Origin: Aspergillus flavus
Taxonomy: Eukaryota > Ascomycota > Eurotiomycetes > Eurotiales > Aspergillaceae
Reading direction: 5' to 3'
Length of the DNA: 64,000 nt
Assembly (NCBI RefSeq): GCF_009017415.1
Contig: NC_092410.1
Coordinates: 1,674,001 to 1,738,000, forward strand
Shown: positions 46,902 through 58,860 of the stretch, one piece after another
How the letters are laid out: each line of letters begins with the position of its first letter
Numbering within the stretch: position 1 is the first letter of the stretch
Translations under genes and position numbers: made by a program
The notes under the pieces: model-generated
What the model saw: the letters and a program-made list of their open reading frames with translations, nothing else
Told to the model about the DNA's origin: nothing
The model's database searches: none

Positions 46902-47501
46902 TTAGCAGCCCTTGCACTCCTTGACATAGAGGTTGGCAGCGCGGTAGGTGGAGCTGTGGCGACCGTACCAGTAGACAGTCTTGACGGGGTTCTCGCCGTA
47001 GCCATCAACGGCGAAGTAAGCGTTACCGCCATGAGCGAAGAGACCCTCCTCGTTGACACTGAAGTCGATGGTGCTAGCGCCCTCGGGGACAGCAGCGGAG
47101 TGAGGACGAGTGAGGCCGACGGGAGCAGTATCCTTCTCCACGACGTACAAGTTCTGCCAGCCGGTAGGTGTCTGGTCTTTGGCAGTGTAGGAGACAGCGC
47201 CGGTGTCGGGGGTGGCGTGGACTAGACGAAGAGGTTAGTCAACTGTTGGTGATGTCGATGGGGTGCGATTGGGGCTTACAGATAGCAATCTCCTTGCTGG
47301 CGTCGGTGCCATTGCCGCCGTAGTAGAGGTACTCTGCAATGTGTTAGCGAATCATTAGATATGCTGACAAGGTGACCGTAACGTACCTCCGTCGGTCAAG
47401 ACGGTGAGGCCACCCTCAGCAACGAGGGTAAAGGCAGCTGGGAGAGAAGCACCGCTAACGGCGCTGAGGAGACCAGCAACAGCAGCAATGGAGAACTTCA
47501 T
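46902..47501 (-). CDS. small secreted IgE-binding-like protein, 3 exons
   Basis: Exons 47501-47387, 47333-47280 and 47221-46902 give 162 residues. Signal peptide MKFSIAAVAGLLSAVSG, then FTLVAEGGLTVLTDGEYLYYGGNG, and a core with FHATPDTGAVSYTA, TGWQNLYVVE, AYFAVDGYGENPVKTVYWYGRH and a C-terminal YVKECKGC. This is the pattern of the abundant Aspergillus secreted proteins annotated as IgE-binding protein. They are probably wall-associated, and a molecular function is not established. The two C-terminal cysteines suggest a disulfide. Confidence 0.8.
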
Positions 47502-49872
47502 TGTGACGGTGGTGGACTTGAGAAAGAAGGTAGTTAAGATTTTGCTGGTAGATTGAATTGGAGTTTGTTGGATTAGTGACCTCAATGGAAGGCGTGAATT
47601 GGCCTCGTTATATATCTTCAGCAAGCTATTTTGGGCGAGACATGTTTTACCCTAAGAAGCAAGGTAACATCATGATCTTTCAGCATATTGCCTCAGTGGC
47701 CCTATGTTTCTGATGACTACCGTCCGATTGGTAGCTAATTCTGGAGCTATATAAACTTGTTTCAGAGTCCCTCATTCTGTGACGATCATTACCCCATTAT
47801 TCCCCATCACCGCTTCCTCATGCCATCGATCTCTTGGCCCGGGAGAGCCCGACGAACGCTATATTGCCTTCGAAATATTAATATATGGGATTTTATAAAA
47901 AACATGCCCCGCCAATATGAGTCGTATGTCTTAATTATTGAGACCTGAGAAATGAATAGTATGTGGGGCAAGGAAAGCATCCCTTAAATGCGGAGTCTCG
48001 TCGGGATATGACCGGGTCCACACTGAAGTCATATAGCAGGCTTTAATATAACCGCCCAGTTATGCAACTCTCATGCCATTGATTCGAAATCAAGATGCAC
48101 AAGTGGTACTTTCAGATGGATAGGCGGGTATACTGCACTCCCAGGTATACAATACCCTTCTTACCCTTTTCAGGCCCTTTTGTTGTGGCATAGTTCCCCC
48201 TTGTATGTGAAAACCTCGGCATTTATGCCAGGCTCTTTAACCGCCTGACTTTCTCAATTATCCGCCGATGATCACAAGTGGAGTCCCGCTAGGCATCTGT
48301 AGCGCCGGTCAAAACACGGGAAAGGGTTGTCTTCTAGAACCAATATTGGGCAGTCTCTACCAGATGAGGGCTACATAGCGTGATTTACGAGTACGATCTT
48401 CAGGGCTATTTTGAACCTTAACGGAACTATGCCGCTTGAACTTCGAAGAGGGCGCAGCGATCAGCGTTCCTGGTCCGGTTCCTCCCCGAATGTCCTTCAG
48501 GCGGCCAGAGGATGCTGGCCAATACTCGCTGGTACATGGTCTGATACCTTTGATAGAGTATCCAATATATTATCTCATGGTTTCGTTCCTCGATAATATG
48601 AAAATCCCAACCGTAAGATGCTCCCTCGCTGTCAATAAGTCGCTTATCAAGTCGCTTACGGAGTCGTGGAAGCCAATAGTGAACGGCGCTGGAATCACCT
48701 TTATAGTTCAGGTAATTAATAAAAATCGCTGAACGTATTGATTACCAAGGTTCAAGCAATTTCAGTCAATATCCATAGTTATGGATATCTCTGGGAAGTC
48801 CCTGTACAGCCGGTCGCAGGCTGAGACACAAGCATGGCGAAGCTTCCATAACGAAATATGCGCTTTGTAATGTCATGTACCCGCCTGGACAAACTTGGTC
48901 GCTGATGGCTTAACGAAGGGGGTCATCCGTGAACGACTGCATTGTGTCTCAAGATATGCTTTGCCTATTCGCATAACGGCGCCCGCGTCGGAGGTGCAAT
49001 GTTGCGTATCAAGCTTAATTGTAATTTTAGAGATGGCCCCTGTCTTGACTTAGAAGACGAGTAACTTCAAAAGAGCCCTAACAGGGCGCATTGATTTTGA
49101 ATAGTTATATGCTAGCTATTTTAGGATGTGGAGTCCTGGTGGATGTTGCGTTGCGCAAAACGGTCACCTCCCTGGGTACTCATCTACGGGCCCTGATTTT
49201 CTAGTGTCCAAATTATCCAGAACCATCCTGTCACTACTAAGAATGTCAGCTTAGAACTCTACTCCGTAGTCATGATGATTCAAGCATGACAGTGCTTTAC
49301 AGAACAGATGTCCACCTGTGTATGTACACACCTCCACTCAAGCCGGCAGTGGCCAGGCTTGAACTTCTGCCGTATATCTATACGCATAGAGCACACCAAT
49401 GGGAGATACTAGGCAACCACCGAACAAGCCAATCAAGCAATAGACAGATGGACGTCGCCCGCTCCAGCGTGCTTAAACAGATCTCAACCCATGGGACCAC
49501 TTAGCTCATACGAGTGAGCTCGTATAATAGCCATTGGAACTTCGTTGAAGGAACCCACAAGCCCAAGTGATTTATACTATGCATGTTGTATGCACGACTA
49601 AGTACTCCTCGTCCACATATCTAAAGGCTGTCAGGTCTCTAATTGATAGTCAAATGGTCAATTAGCCCGTTATTCTGCATTTATTAATGGACGATAGTAT
49701 GTATTTGTCTCAGTTAGCATAGCACAGCCCCCATAGTGTACTGAGATTTAGTTTTTCATAAGTCATATCCACTTTACATCCCGCCATTACATGAAAACAA
49801 AAAATACCAAATCAGAGGCTGAGGCAATCATTCAGTGACAAGATAAAATCGTTACACGACAGCTCACACAGC
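47502..49872. other. long intergenic region, nothing supported
   Basis: 2.4 kb between two minus-strand genes. Only short open frames; no domain, RNA gene or mobile-element end was recognised. Confidence 0.4.
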
Positions 49873-50632
49873 TCACACTTTCCTTTGGACATCGTATATC
49901 ATGAAGTACGCTGCATATTCACCAGGCCCACCATACATCGAATCTTCCTGAATAACTTTATCGACCTCCTGAAATCCAAGTCTCGCGTAAATTCCGCGCC
50001 CCGCTTTGAATGCCATGGTAAAAATGGGCACCCCGACCTTTTCAGCATACTTGATCCCGCTTGCAACAAGCGCAGTGCCGATTCCCTTTCCCTTGTTCTC
50101 AGGGTGAACAGCCAGATAGTCGAGCTCTAACCAGGAATTAGGTATTTACTTTTGTGTTGCCAAAGGCCATCGATGCACACTTACTTATATACGGTTTCTC
50201 CGCTCGGATGCGGTCCATAACAACGTGGTTCTTATCATCGAGACTCATATCCTCTCTTGGACTCCACCAAGCGGACTCAGCCAGTTCTTGGTACTGCTTT
50301 TTCTCATCTTCACTAACATCCGGTACCTGTGCCTCGACCCACTTCGGACTGCCATCCTCTGCGATGCAGTGCCCGGGCGGAAGTATCCAGCGCGCATAAC
50401 CAACCACGGCACCCGTGATGGGGTCTACAGCCTTCTGATGTCGTACTTTCTCGCGGTCGCGCAGAAGATTGCGCGGCTGACGCTTTGCGGATTGCTCGAT
50501 GATAAACTCCTGTGTCATGTCTTTCGGCCACAGGATAACCCAGTTCGGATCCTCCCAGAAGGCGGCCATGTTGTTTCGCGCCAGAGCGGCGGCATCACCG
50601 ACGAAACAGGGCTCAATTTTCCAAGTTGTCAT
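49873..50632 (-). CDS. GNAT-family N-acetyltransferase, 2 exons
   Basis: Exon 1 50632-50185 and exon 2 50126-49873 give 233 residues. The N-terminal part (AALARNNMAAFWEDPNW, VVGYARWILP) and the C-terminal acetyl-CoA-binding segment (LDYLAVHPENKGKGIGTALVASGI, then GRGIYARLGFQEVD) are those of the large group of fungal GNATs related to insect-type amine/amino-acid acetyltransferases. The pyrophosphate loop is N-K-G-K-G-I-G. It transfers acetyl from acetyl-CoA to an amine; the acceptor is unknown. Cytosolic, no targeting signal. Confidence 0.88.
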
Positions 50633-51580
50633 GATTGTATATCGAAGAGCCAAGTGGGATATCCTTTGGAAAGGCAGGGTGAGGGAGTTTGCAGAGAACC
50701 TGCTGTCTTGGCGGTGGTTTTGGTGCCAAAACTTCCCGTGGCTTACGTGGAAAAGAATGCTTATCACAGTACAAAGACCTTATAGGCTACAGATAAGTAC
50801 TGGCCAGGTGTACTTTAGCATCCTTCGGAGTGGATAGGACAACATTGCCTGGACGATTTGTTGCTTCATGCCACGCACTGACATTGGTTCATCTTTATTC
50901 GTGGCTGCCTGGTGAACGATTGCAGATCGCCGTTTCATCTAAATCGTGGATAGCATGTGCTTCAGTTGCCCTAAATTACCTTCTGAGATGGCATCGGTAG
51001 ATATATTAGCCGCTTTGTTTGCCCAGTTGGACGATTGAACATTCGTTGCGTACACATTTAACCCGACTGGTCTCTACAATTTCGGTATTTCAAATAAACA
51101 AATGTACATGTTTGGTCTTCCTCATTTTAGATTATCAAATACGATAGTACATGAACACAGCCACAAGTTACACTTTCCCCAGTAGACAATTAATGACACA
51201 CAAACGGATCACCCAGACTAAGTGCATCTACGGATTGAACACACCACAATGGATAATTATTGAGATCATATCATTTTCGCTACGGATAAGCAGTACTATA
51301 CATCACTATATCTCCAGGCCGTTACAGTAGTTTGTATCAATGTGTCGAATCATACGAGGAATCAAAAACTAAATTGTCAAAGACCTAAAGCTAAATGGGT
51401 GACTACAACAAACAGCAAGCCCTTACTATTGTCAACCAAACAAAAGCACACAAGTAGACGACAGAAAGCGTGTACAACGGCCGCGTACAAGGAAAAAGGC
51501 ATAGGTTCACTGAGCAGCACAAGGGGTCAATAGTACCCACACCCCAGTGGTCACACAATGGGATCGTCAACAACCATAGT
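50633..51580. other. intergenic, nothing supported
   Basis: GNAT promoter and 3' flank of the But2 gene. No further feature seen. Confidence 0.4.
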
Positions 51581-52162
51581 TTAACAGTTGTAAACCAACA
51601 TGAAGCCGATATCCGCGCCATTACCAACAGAGTTCTGGAAATTGACGCTTCCAGCCGAGCTCTGCCATTCACTCAACTGCACCAACCAGCTCATGGTGGT
51701 AGAGCAAGTGTTAGATGCCAATACGGTGTGGGTCGACTTCGTGGTGGGTCCCTTGGGGAAGATGTAGGTCGCGACCATTTCTCTTTTGTGTGGCGGATGG
51801 TTATACGTGGGGACCGAGCTGCCGTCTACTGGGTCGGCAGACCAGACATCTGCCTGGGTGTCGCTGGGAGCGATTTGGCCGTCGCTCAGGGGAGGAAGTT
51901 CGATTTCGAGTCGACAGCCAGTGGCGCCGGCGGGAATGTTGCTGAAGGTCAACACGGAGATCTTGTTATCTACCAAGGGAGAACCGCTGCGCTCGAGGGT
52001 AAACTGCTGGCCAGAGTAGGGGGTGTTGGGATTTGCGGCGTCTAGAATATTAATGACAGCGGGGGCTAGAGTAGTGCAGGCCCGAGGTAGGAGCTCGGTT
52101 GGGGTTGGGACAGCGATTGCTGTGGAGAATAGAAGGGCGATAGAGGCAATTGATTTGATCAT
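51581..52162 (-). CDS. secreted But2-domain protein
   Basis: Intronless, 193 residues. Signal peptide MIKSIASIALLFSTAIA, then a But2 C-terminal-type domain (named from Schizosaccharomyces ubiquitin-3-binding But2): APAVINILDAANPNTPYSGQQF, ISVLTFSNIPAGATGCRLEIELPP, QADVWSADP, YNHPPHKREMVATYIFP, ASNTCSTTMSWLVQLSEWQ and a final GFMLVYNC. Many ascomycetes carry several secreted single-domain copies; they are found in culture supernatants and have no assigned activity. Confidence 0.85.
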   Translation of the reverse strand: MIKSIASIALLFSTAIAVPTPTELLPRACTTLAPAVINILDAANPNTPYSGQQFTLERSGSPLVDNKISVLTFSNIPAGATGCRLEIELPPLSDGQIAPSDTQADVWSADPVDGSSVPTYNHPPHKREMVATYIFPKGPTTKSTHTVLASNTCSTTMSWLVQLSEWQSSAGSVNFQNSVGNGADIGFMLVYNC

Positions 52163-55125
52163 TTTGAACTAGAGAAAAATTGGATGAAGCTTTTGGACTT
52201 TTAGCCTTGAGGTATTCTCGTAAACTGCGCTAGATTGCTTTGACTAGATTTCCAAAAAGCAGGATGGCTCCCACATATTTATGCTCTTTCCTCCCCATAC
52301 TGATCCTACAACACTCACACCGTTGAACCTGAAGCCTCTCTGGAAATTCCCTCATGTGGCTTCCCATACTATACGTAATCCTATCCAATCAATATCCTCC
52401 TTAACCCATGGTGGCTGAGACATAGACACCCGGCAATAGTCAACCAACATAGAACCAGTAACATTTGGCCAAAATGAGGGTCCGACGTATACGAGTCACT
52501 CAAAATTACGAGCCAGACTAACCCAAGAAAGGGTCTTGAGCAAATACACGTCGACTAGAAGGTGTAGCTCGCATGAAGTTGCATGAAACGCCCGATCTAG
52601 CCATTGCTATGTCGCAGTTGAGGATGTCATTATCCAAGGTATAAGCATCCATGGCAAGATATAGATGTATCACGTTACACAAATGCACATCCAATACTTT
52701 AGCAGGACTCTGATGCTATAAGGGAACACGAGATACACATTCTTGGCATTCCTGCGGCTCAGCAATCTATCGGCTCCCTTGCATTGTGACGTCGTAGATC
52801 CGTCGAATAGGGCTTGGGGGCATGTACATTAGCCACAAGTGGTGGTACAATTTATAATAAATCATTGTAAAATTAGGTTACATTCGTATAACGTGACTAC
52901 TTCAGCTAGCATATCCTTGATCCATGTAGAGACGACGCAGCGGGAGAGACCCTTGCATTGATGTCAGGATTGATGGTCAGCTACGCTAATTTTGACCTTG
53001 CGATCCGAAAGCTTATACAACACTCTAGGACGTTAGTAACTGGCGTAAGTGAACCTCCTGGTCGTACAAGTTCATGTAGTGTCAAGGATGTATTATCGAT
53101 TGCCGTGGAATACTCATCCACCCGGTCGTAAGCGGCATTTACGTTCGACAGAAGACTGGGTAATCGTATATTCCCAACATTGCTATCAGCGTCCCATATC
53201 AAAAACGGCATAGTCCCTTTGTGATCGACACAAGTGGGATTTGATCACAACCAGGCCAAGGAAGCGTAATCTCACTGCTGAGTAGGGTACACGGTGCCCT
53301 GTCTCCTATGGGGGCTGAGAATGAAACACCCGCAATCAACGTCCACGAACGTGTCGTATTGATTTTACTTTCATCCAAAGTCAGGAACCTGTAAGATTGT
53401 GGGAGAATATTATATTTGTCGGCTGGGGCTGAGATGCATGTTATTCAATCAATTAGTTCGCCCCAGTACATCGCCCTATCCTAGTCACAACATGTCCGAT
53501 GGGCCCTAAGCCACCACAGAACGGTCTAGAATGAGGATGTACAGGCTCAGGTACAACAGTGCTCCCTGGAAATAAATTTTTCGATTGGTAGATATTCTAT
53601 TCACCTTCTAATCAAGCTCCAAATGTAAATGAAAGTGCGTCTGCATGGCAGATAGGTTCCCCGATACGCTCCACAGTTGCAGGGCAGGATTCCAAACAGA
53701 CAAAACAATAGTACTATGTTATCTACGAAGTGCATAGACTTACACACACAGGCTTATTCTCAGTAACGTCTCAGGTGTGTTGTACATATGTTGGTGGTAT
53801 AGATAGCCCCCACGTCAGGGGTCTTTCAGCTGTTCCAGATTTTCATGACATATATGCAACTAGGGTGACCGGGTAAAGTTTATGATTTCAAATTGTTGCC
53901 TGGTGCGTAGATTAAGTTCTGCTTCCAGAGTGTCAGAAGTATACAACAGCATAAACATGCAGTAGATTTTACTTAAGTATACATACCAGCAAATTGTAGA
54001 TGTCTCCAAACCCATCATCAGATCTAGATTAACGTACGTATCTAGTACAGCAAATAGCGAACTTGAGTCACCAGCACAAGCCTACGCTTACCAACCTGAT
54101 TACTTCACTCTCAGCAGAGACAACGCCATTCAACGTACCTGTCTTCCCACAACCCCGATGAAACTGGAACACAAATGTCCTCAGCTTTCAAGGGTAGCCC
54201 AACAATACGTCCTCTCACAAGGACCGTTATGGCTTGTCATATTACAAGCGCAACCCGCGGAAGACTATCGAGAAATCTCACAGACGCCTCATGAGTAACA
54301 TGAAGTACCTATGAGCGCCTGAAAGAGGCTGCGGCTGTTGGTATTTATCTGCCCCCTTGTCATATCATTAACTGTGTAACTAGCAACTCGTCAGTTCATC
54401 CATGAGCCGTGAGCCCTGCTGAGGGAGCAAAAGAGGCAGACCGAATGTGAATTCTATGCCACAGTATGATGTGACTATAACGGTGTTGGTAACACGGTAT
54501 ACCGGGGATCGGACCAACATCTAAACGGTTTGAATTATGACCGAAGATAAGTTGTTACTCATGGACTCCACCAGTGGCAAAATACCATGCTGAGGTGCTT
54601 TTGGTGGTCTGTGGAGCATGGCCTGATCTCTTTGAGATATCCTGGCAGCATGTTGCTCTCCTTTCTTACGAGTTGGACTAACGAAACCAAAATCCAATCA
54701 TTATTTCTGTATACTTGGCCAGGCTAAAGATCCCAGAATTGGATGCATCTCCAAGCAGAGTGCGAGAGCTGCTTTAGGGTTAGGTACTGATGAGGTGAGC
54801 ATGCGATGGATCGACCAAATACTGAAGCCCAAGTCAGCTGAGGTTGATGTAGGGATAATCCCAGACTACACTTTGGCCTTTCCCTAGATCGACTCCTATC
54901 CTGGAGGATTCGAAAGGTCGATCATGCTGTTATGTCTCACTTCTGTACAACATCTGTTGTGGTGGCATTGGACTCTACTAAATCTATCGACACCACGGAT
55001 TGTCATAATAAGTTCTCCTAAATATTGACTGGACGTGGAAAATGATACCATTCATGTTACATACAACTATCCGACAAATATTCCAACAGTACACATTGTG
55101 CACCCTCAATGGAGTCTGGAAAACA
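52163..55125. other. 3-kb gene-free region
   Basis: The longest gap in the window. All frames are frequently interrupted; no domain text, tRNA or terminal repeat recognised. A long non-coding RNA cannot be excluded. Confidence 0.4.
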
Positions 55126-56290
55126 TCAAAGCCCATCTAGTGGTCGAAAGACCTTCATCCAGCGCTAAAACTAAGGTTAGCAACATTACGTATGCTCGAC
55201 CAAGAAAGAGCTCACCTTATCATACGGCTTGGTAGAATCCACAAATCTCAAGTCAGTTGCTAATCGAATCCGTCTTTGGGGATCCTTATTCTTGCAACTA
55301 GCGTGGACCATCCAGGGATTATGGAAGATGACATCGCCAACCTCATACTCCCCAATCAGCCACTTCCGATCAGCCTTCTGGCCGTACTCAACCGTATCTC
55401 GACTCAGAAATCCACCATCATTCATATTCTTATTGAAGGCAGATACACGCTCCTCATCAGTCAGATTACCTGCGTTTCGACTAAACTCCTCCTCCGTCTT
55501 CTGCCCAATATCAGTCGAGCCCTCAAGATACATTAACCCACCCCCTTCAAGAGAGATATCCCCAATAGGCACCCATGCAGTGAGACTAGTAGGCGGGCCA
55601 GCACGGAGATACATCTGATCAAAGTGAACGGGTGTTAGTTCGCTATCTGGCACAAATGCTCTCAAAAGCGTCCGTTGCAACATGGTAATGTGTTCCCACC
55701 CTGCGAACCGTCGGATAAATGCTCGCAGCTCTTCTATCTCACAGAAGTCGAGGTAGAATTGAGCCTCGTGTGCGCTGATCATGAGCTCCAGGTATTTTTC
55801 CGACTCCTCATCATCTTTTAGTCCGAAAAGTCGGCGGAGATTTCCTGGTGGCAGGTACTTGCGACTGTCCTTTTCGCTGAAGATTCCCTCGACTGTGTCC
55901 GTGCCGGGCTTGAGGAGGCCAGATGGGGACATATACTCGAAGTATTCACGGCGACATTTGAGGACGGGTTCTTTGGGGAGGAGGCCTTTTACCTATATTA
56001 AATCAATACTGTGTCAGAAATGTATAGATAGACGGTGGCTAGAATATATTTACCAGAAGATATCCGTCACGGTTAAACCGCTCCCGCATGATTTCCAGAG
56101 GGGTATCCTTGGAAGTCGGCTGCAAGTAGCCAATTCTCTCTGGATCCATAGGCCCGAAATTACCCTCCAGACTGAGATTCTTTGGGTCAGTGGGGTAATA
56201 TTTGCCATAGATGTCGTCCTTGGGGAGAGTTTGTTGTTGTTCTGTGGCGGTTACAGAGGTCGAGACCTCGGATTCAACCATCGTAGCCAT
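55126..56290 (-). CDS. PhyH-type Fe(II)/2-oxoglutarate dioxygenase, 3 exons
   Basis: Exons 56290-56054, 55992-55216 and 55164-55126 give 350 residues. The phytanoyl-CoA dioxygenase fold is indicated by RFNRDGYLLVKG near the N-terminus, the iron ligands H202-x-D204 (PVHFDQMYLR) and H309 (PWMVHAS), and the 2-oxoglutarate Arg candidate R320/R322 (RRIRLATDLRF). A hydroxylation/desaturation-type oxidation of a small molecule is expected; the family ranges from lipid catabolism to secondary metabolism. It is divergent from a Zn2Cys6 gene and shares its promoter, which has three copies of a 10-bp word also found before the sugar transporter. No peroxisomal signal (C-terminus PLDGL). Confidence 0.88.
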
Positions 56291-56566
56291 CTTGAGGTGT
56301 TTCTGTAGTGACTTATGGAAGCAATGAGAACCGATAGCGATTTGAATCTATAGAAAAATTGGCCTACGTCTAGGGCGTGTGTTGTTCTTATAACAACACC
56401 ACAACAGAGAAGACCCCACGCTCAACCAATCAGATGCCGTTGCCGTCTATAGCCGAACTACAGCCGTGGGCGGGTTTCTATAGCCGATGCAGCAGAATCG
56501 CTTCTCCCCCGCATTAATTTTCGACATCCCACCATAAACCACTGATATCAAATCGCAAAATTGACT
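56291..56566. promoter_or_regulatory. divergent promoter with three CTAYAGCCGW elements and a palindrome
   Basis: 276 bases between divergent ATGs. CTATAGCCGA is at 56447-56456 and 56478-56487, and CTACAGCCGT at 56458-56467; starts are 11 and 20 bases apart, about one and two helical turns. The reverse complement begins CGG, the usual zinc-cluster half-site. A perfect 8-bp inverted repeat (GTGTTGTT/AACAACAC, 56379-56399) and a CCAAT (56426-56430) complete it. Confidence 0.65.
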
Positions 56567-58860
56567 ATGACGAAAAGTAAAGGGGAACGTCTCTACCGAG
56601 CCTGCATTCGCTGTAGGCAGCGGAAGACGAAATGCGATCTGTATGTCGCCCACAAGGCCTGCTACGAATTGTCAGTTAACAGCTTTAGACAATATACCAA
56701 CGAAAACAATTACTATCCTTGCTCCAAGTGCTTTTCTGAAGGGCATAGATGTGTGATTGCCACTTCACGCCGAGGCGGCGATTACTCTCGGTTTCGTGCC
56801 CGGAAATCCCAGAAACACCGAGAGGAAGAGCTTCGAGAATGCGATCGCTCGGAGGACACCATTGACTCCAGAGCTGTAGATTCAGTCAATACAGAGACCG
56901 TGGCGGCAGGCCACAGACTTGGGGGTATTCAGAATCCGCTAGAGGCTCTTCAGATTCTTGCACAGACGGCTGCGACTGAAAGGAGTGCAGAAAGGAGAAA
57001 AACATCAATGTATCAAGTCGACATTAATCAGATGTCTACGAGAGGAGACAGTAATGCTCAGGGTAGTTCCGTCACTCATCCAGCAAGGAAATCCTCGACT
57101 CTTCTTACTAGTGAGCTTATCCAGAATGGCATCGTGGATATTCAACTTCTGGAGCCTTTACTTCAATACTATGTAATATATTCAGTTGCGCCCGCTCCAG
57201 ACTAACATTTTAACCAGCTATGTCCAAAACTTCCATCCATATCTGCCAATTGTTCCCGGCCATCTGTCTTCTTTGGATAATATCACGCAATCATGGGCAA
57301 ATGACACATTTCTTCTAACAGCTGTGTTGACCATCGCAACAAAGGACCGAGGGGGCCTGGAAGGCTTGCATGCCAGAATATCGCAGTACATGGAAAAGCT
57401 ACTACTGCGAGTTGTGTTGGGCGCTGCCAGTGGTCGGCATGTTGACTCAGTGGAAGGACTGCTGCTCCTCGCCGAGTGGGTTCCACACATCAGTACCGAG
57501 GAATGGGCAAGGGATGCTGCAGCCAGCAACGGTCCGCCTCAACAGGTGCAAGTGACTGAAGAGGATAGTGTTTCATGGAGTCTCATTGGACTGGCAGTCC
57601 GTCAAGCCTATTTGTTACACCTGGAAAGGTATTCGTTTCATGGCGAATCAAAGGATGAGGATAAATTGGATTATCATCGTAATAGACTGGCCTGGATCTA
57701 TAAGAAACATCTCCGCATCCTATTATCCTAAGCTGACATACTTAGTCACGTACCTTGCCGACCGTCAGATTTCTATCCAGATGGGTCAAGCGTTCTGGTG
57801 TCGCGGGCCTGGTTTATCCACTCGGTTCACGATAGAAGACTACCCCTACCTACGGCCGCAGAAGGCGAATGGGGTCGATTATGCGAGTTTTGTCCAGGCT
57901 CAAGTTGAGCTAACCACTATCTTCGGAAATATTCATGATATCCTATACGCATCGAAAACTCGCACTGTGCAGCTGATGCTCATGGGCGACTACACCAAGT
58001 ATCTTGACGATAGCTCCAAGGCACTGGCCATGTGGAAAGAGGCCTGGGCCAATGTCGATTTACCTTTTCACCTAAGCGGTCTCCTATGTCTCCAGTTCGA
58101 GTACCTCCGTCTCTACATCAACGCGTTCGCTTTCCAGGCGGTTCTTTATCGAACGCCTAAGAGTCCCGTTGAAAGCGATAACGGAAAGACTTCATACTTC
58201 CCCTACAGCGTGATGGCTAATGCTGATGGTAGACACATCTATATTGCTATCGATGCAGCTAAAAGCGTGCTCAAGTACCTCATGGAGCCGTTGAACCCCA
58301 ACAAGCACCTCAGGTATATTCCTGTCCGGTTCTACCTGTAAGGCTAATACACCTACTGCCACCACAAATAACCATCCTAACCAGTCTACAGATACGAGAT
58401 ACATGCTTCGGTGTTCCTCTTCAAAGCGCTGACTGTTGGAGCTTTAAGCTCTGAAGAACAACAGACCTGTACCACGCTAGTCCGCCAATTTATCTCCATG
58501 CTCAAAAGTGCAGCCACAAGCCCATCTCATATCGCTTCCAGATACAGCAAGCTGCTCACAAGTCTGTGGTTCCAAGGACAGACCACGCCGGAGACAGCAA
58601 ACGACTCTGTTCAGTCGAGTGGCTCTGCGCAAAACCCGCTACCGAGCCCTATAGACCTCGACGAATTTGCAAACACTTCCGTGATAGACAGTACAGGCCC
58701 TTTCCAGGATGACTTCCAGACTCAGCAGGCATTATCTTTTCTAGAGTCAACTGAAGGTTTAGAATGCCCTGACACTTTTTTGTCTAACTTGCCGTTTCTT
58801 CGCGGTGGGTTCCCTGGCTTGGAGAACCACGGTGTGGGTCAGCTTCTGATGGATTTGTAA
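56567..58860 (+). CDS. Zn2Cys6 transcription factor, 5 exons, two non-canonical donors
   Basis: Reading-frame continuity requires exons 56567-56640, 56689-57168, 57218-57699, 57746-58337 and 58392-58860, giving 698 residues. Zinc cluster: CIRCRQRKTKCDL, then after intron 1 PCSKCFSEGHRC (third-to-fourth Cys spacing longer than average). The middle region is that of the fungal regulators with VQNFHPYLPIV and NRLAWIFTYLADRQISIQMGQAFWCRGPGLS. Introns 1 and 4 are ordinary GT-AG. Introns 2 (57169-57217) and 3 (57700-57745) have normal length, branch site and AG, but begin CTATGT and ATAAGA instead of GTATGT and GTAAGA. Otherwise no stop or frameshift is seen. It probably controls the divergent dioxygenase and the sugar transporter, and perhaps itself. 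If the donors are really dead, it is a very young pseudogene. Confidence 0.8.

Noticed and set aside
46779..47225. 148-codon plus-strand frame with Gly/Val-rich text
   Set aside because: Antisense to the IgE-binding-like gene, whose splice phases and signal peptide are convincing.
50225..50837. Long plus-strand frames over the second GNAT
   Set aside because: The minus strand encodes a clear GNAT; the plus frames have no recognisable content.
51470..52045. 191-codon plus-strand frame opposite the But2 gene
   Set aside because: Antisense to a convincing secreted protein with signal peptide and family motifs.
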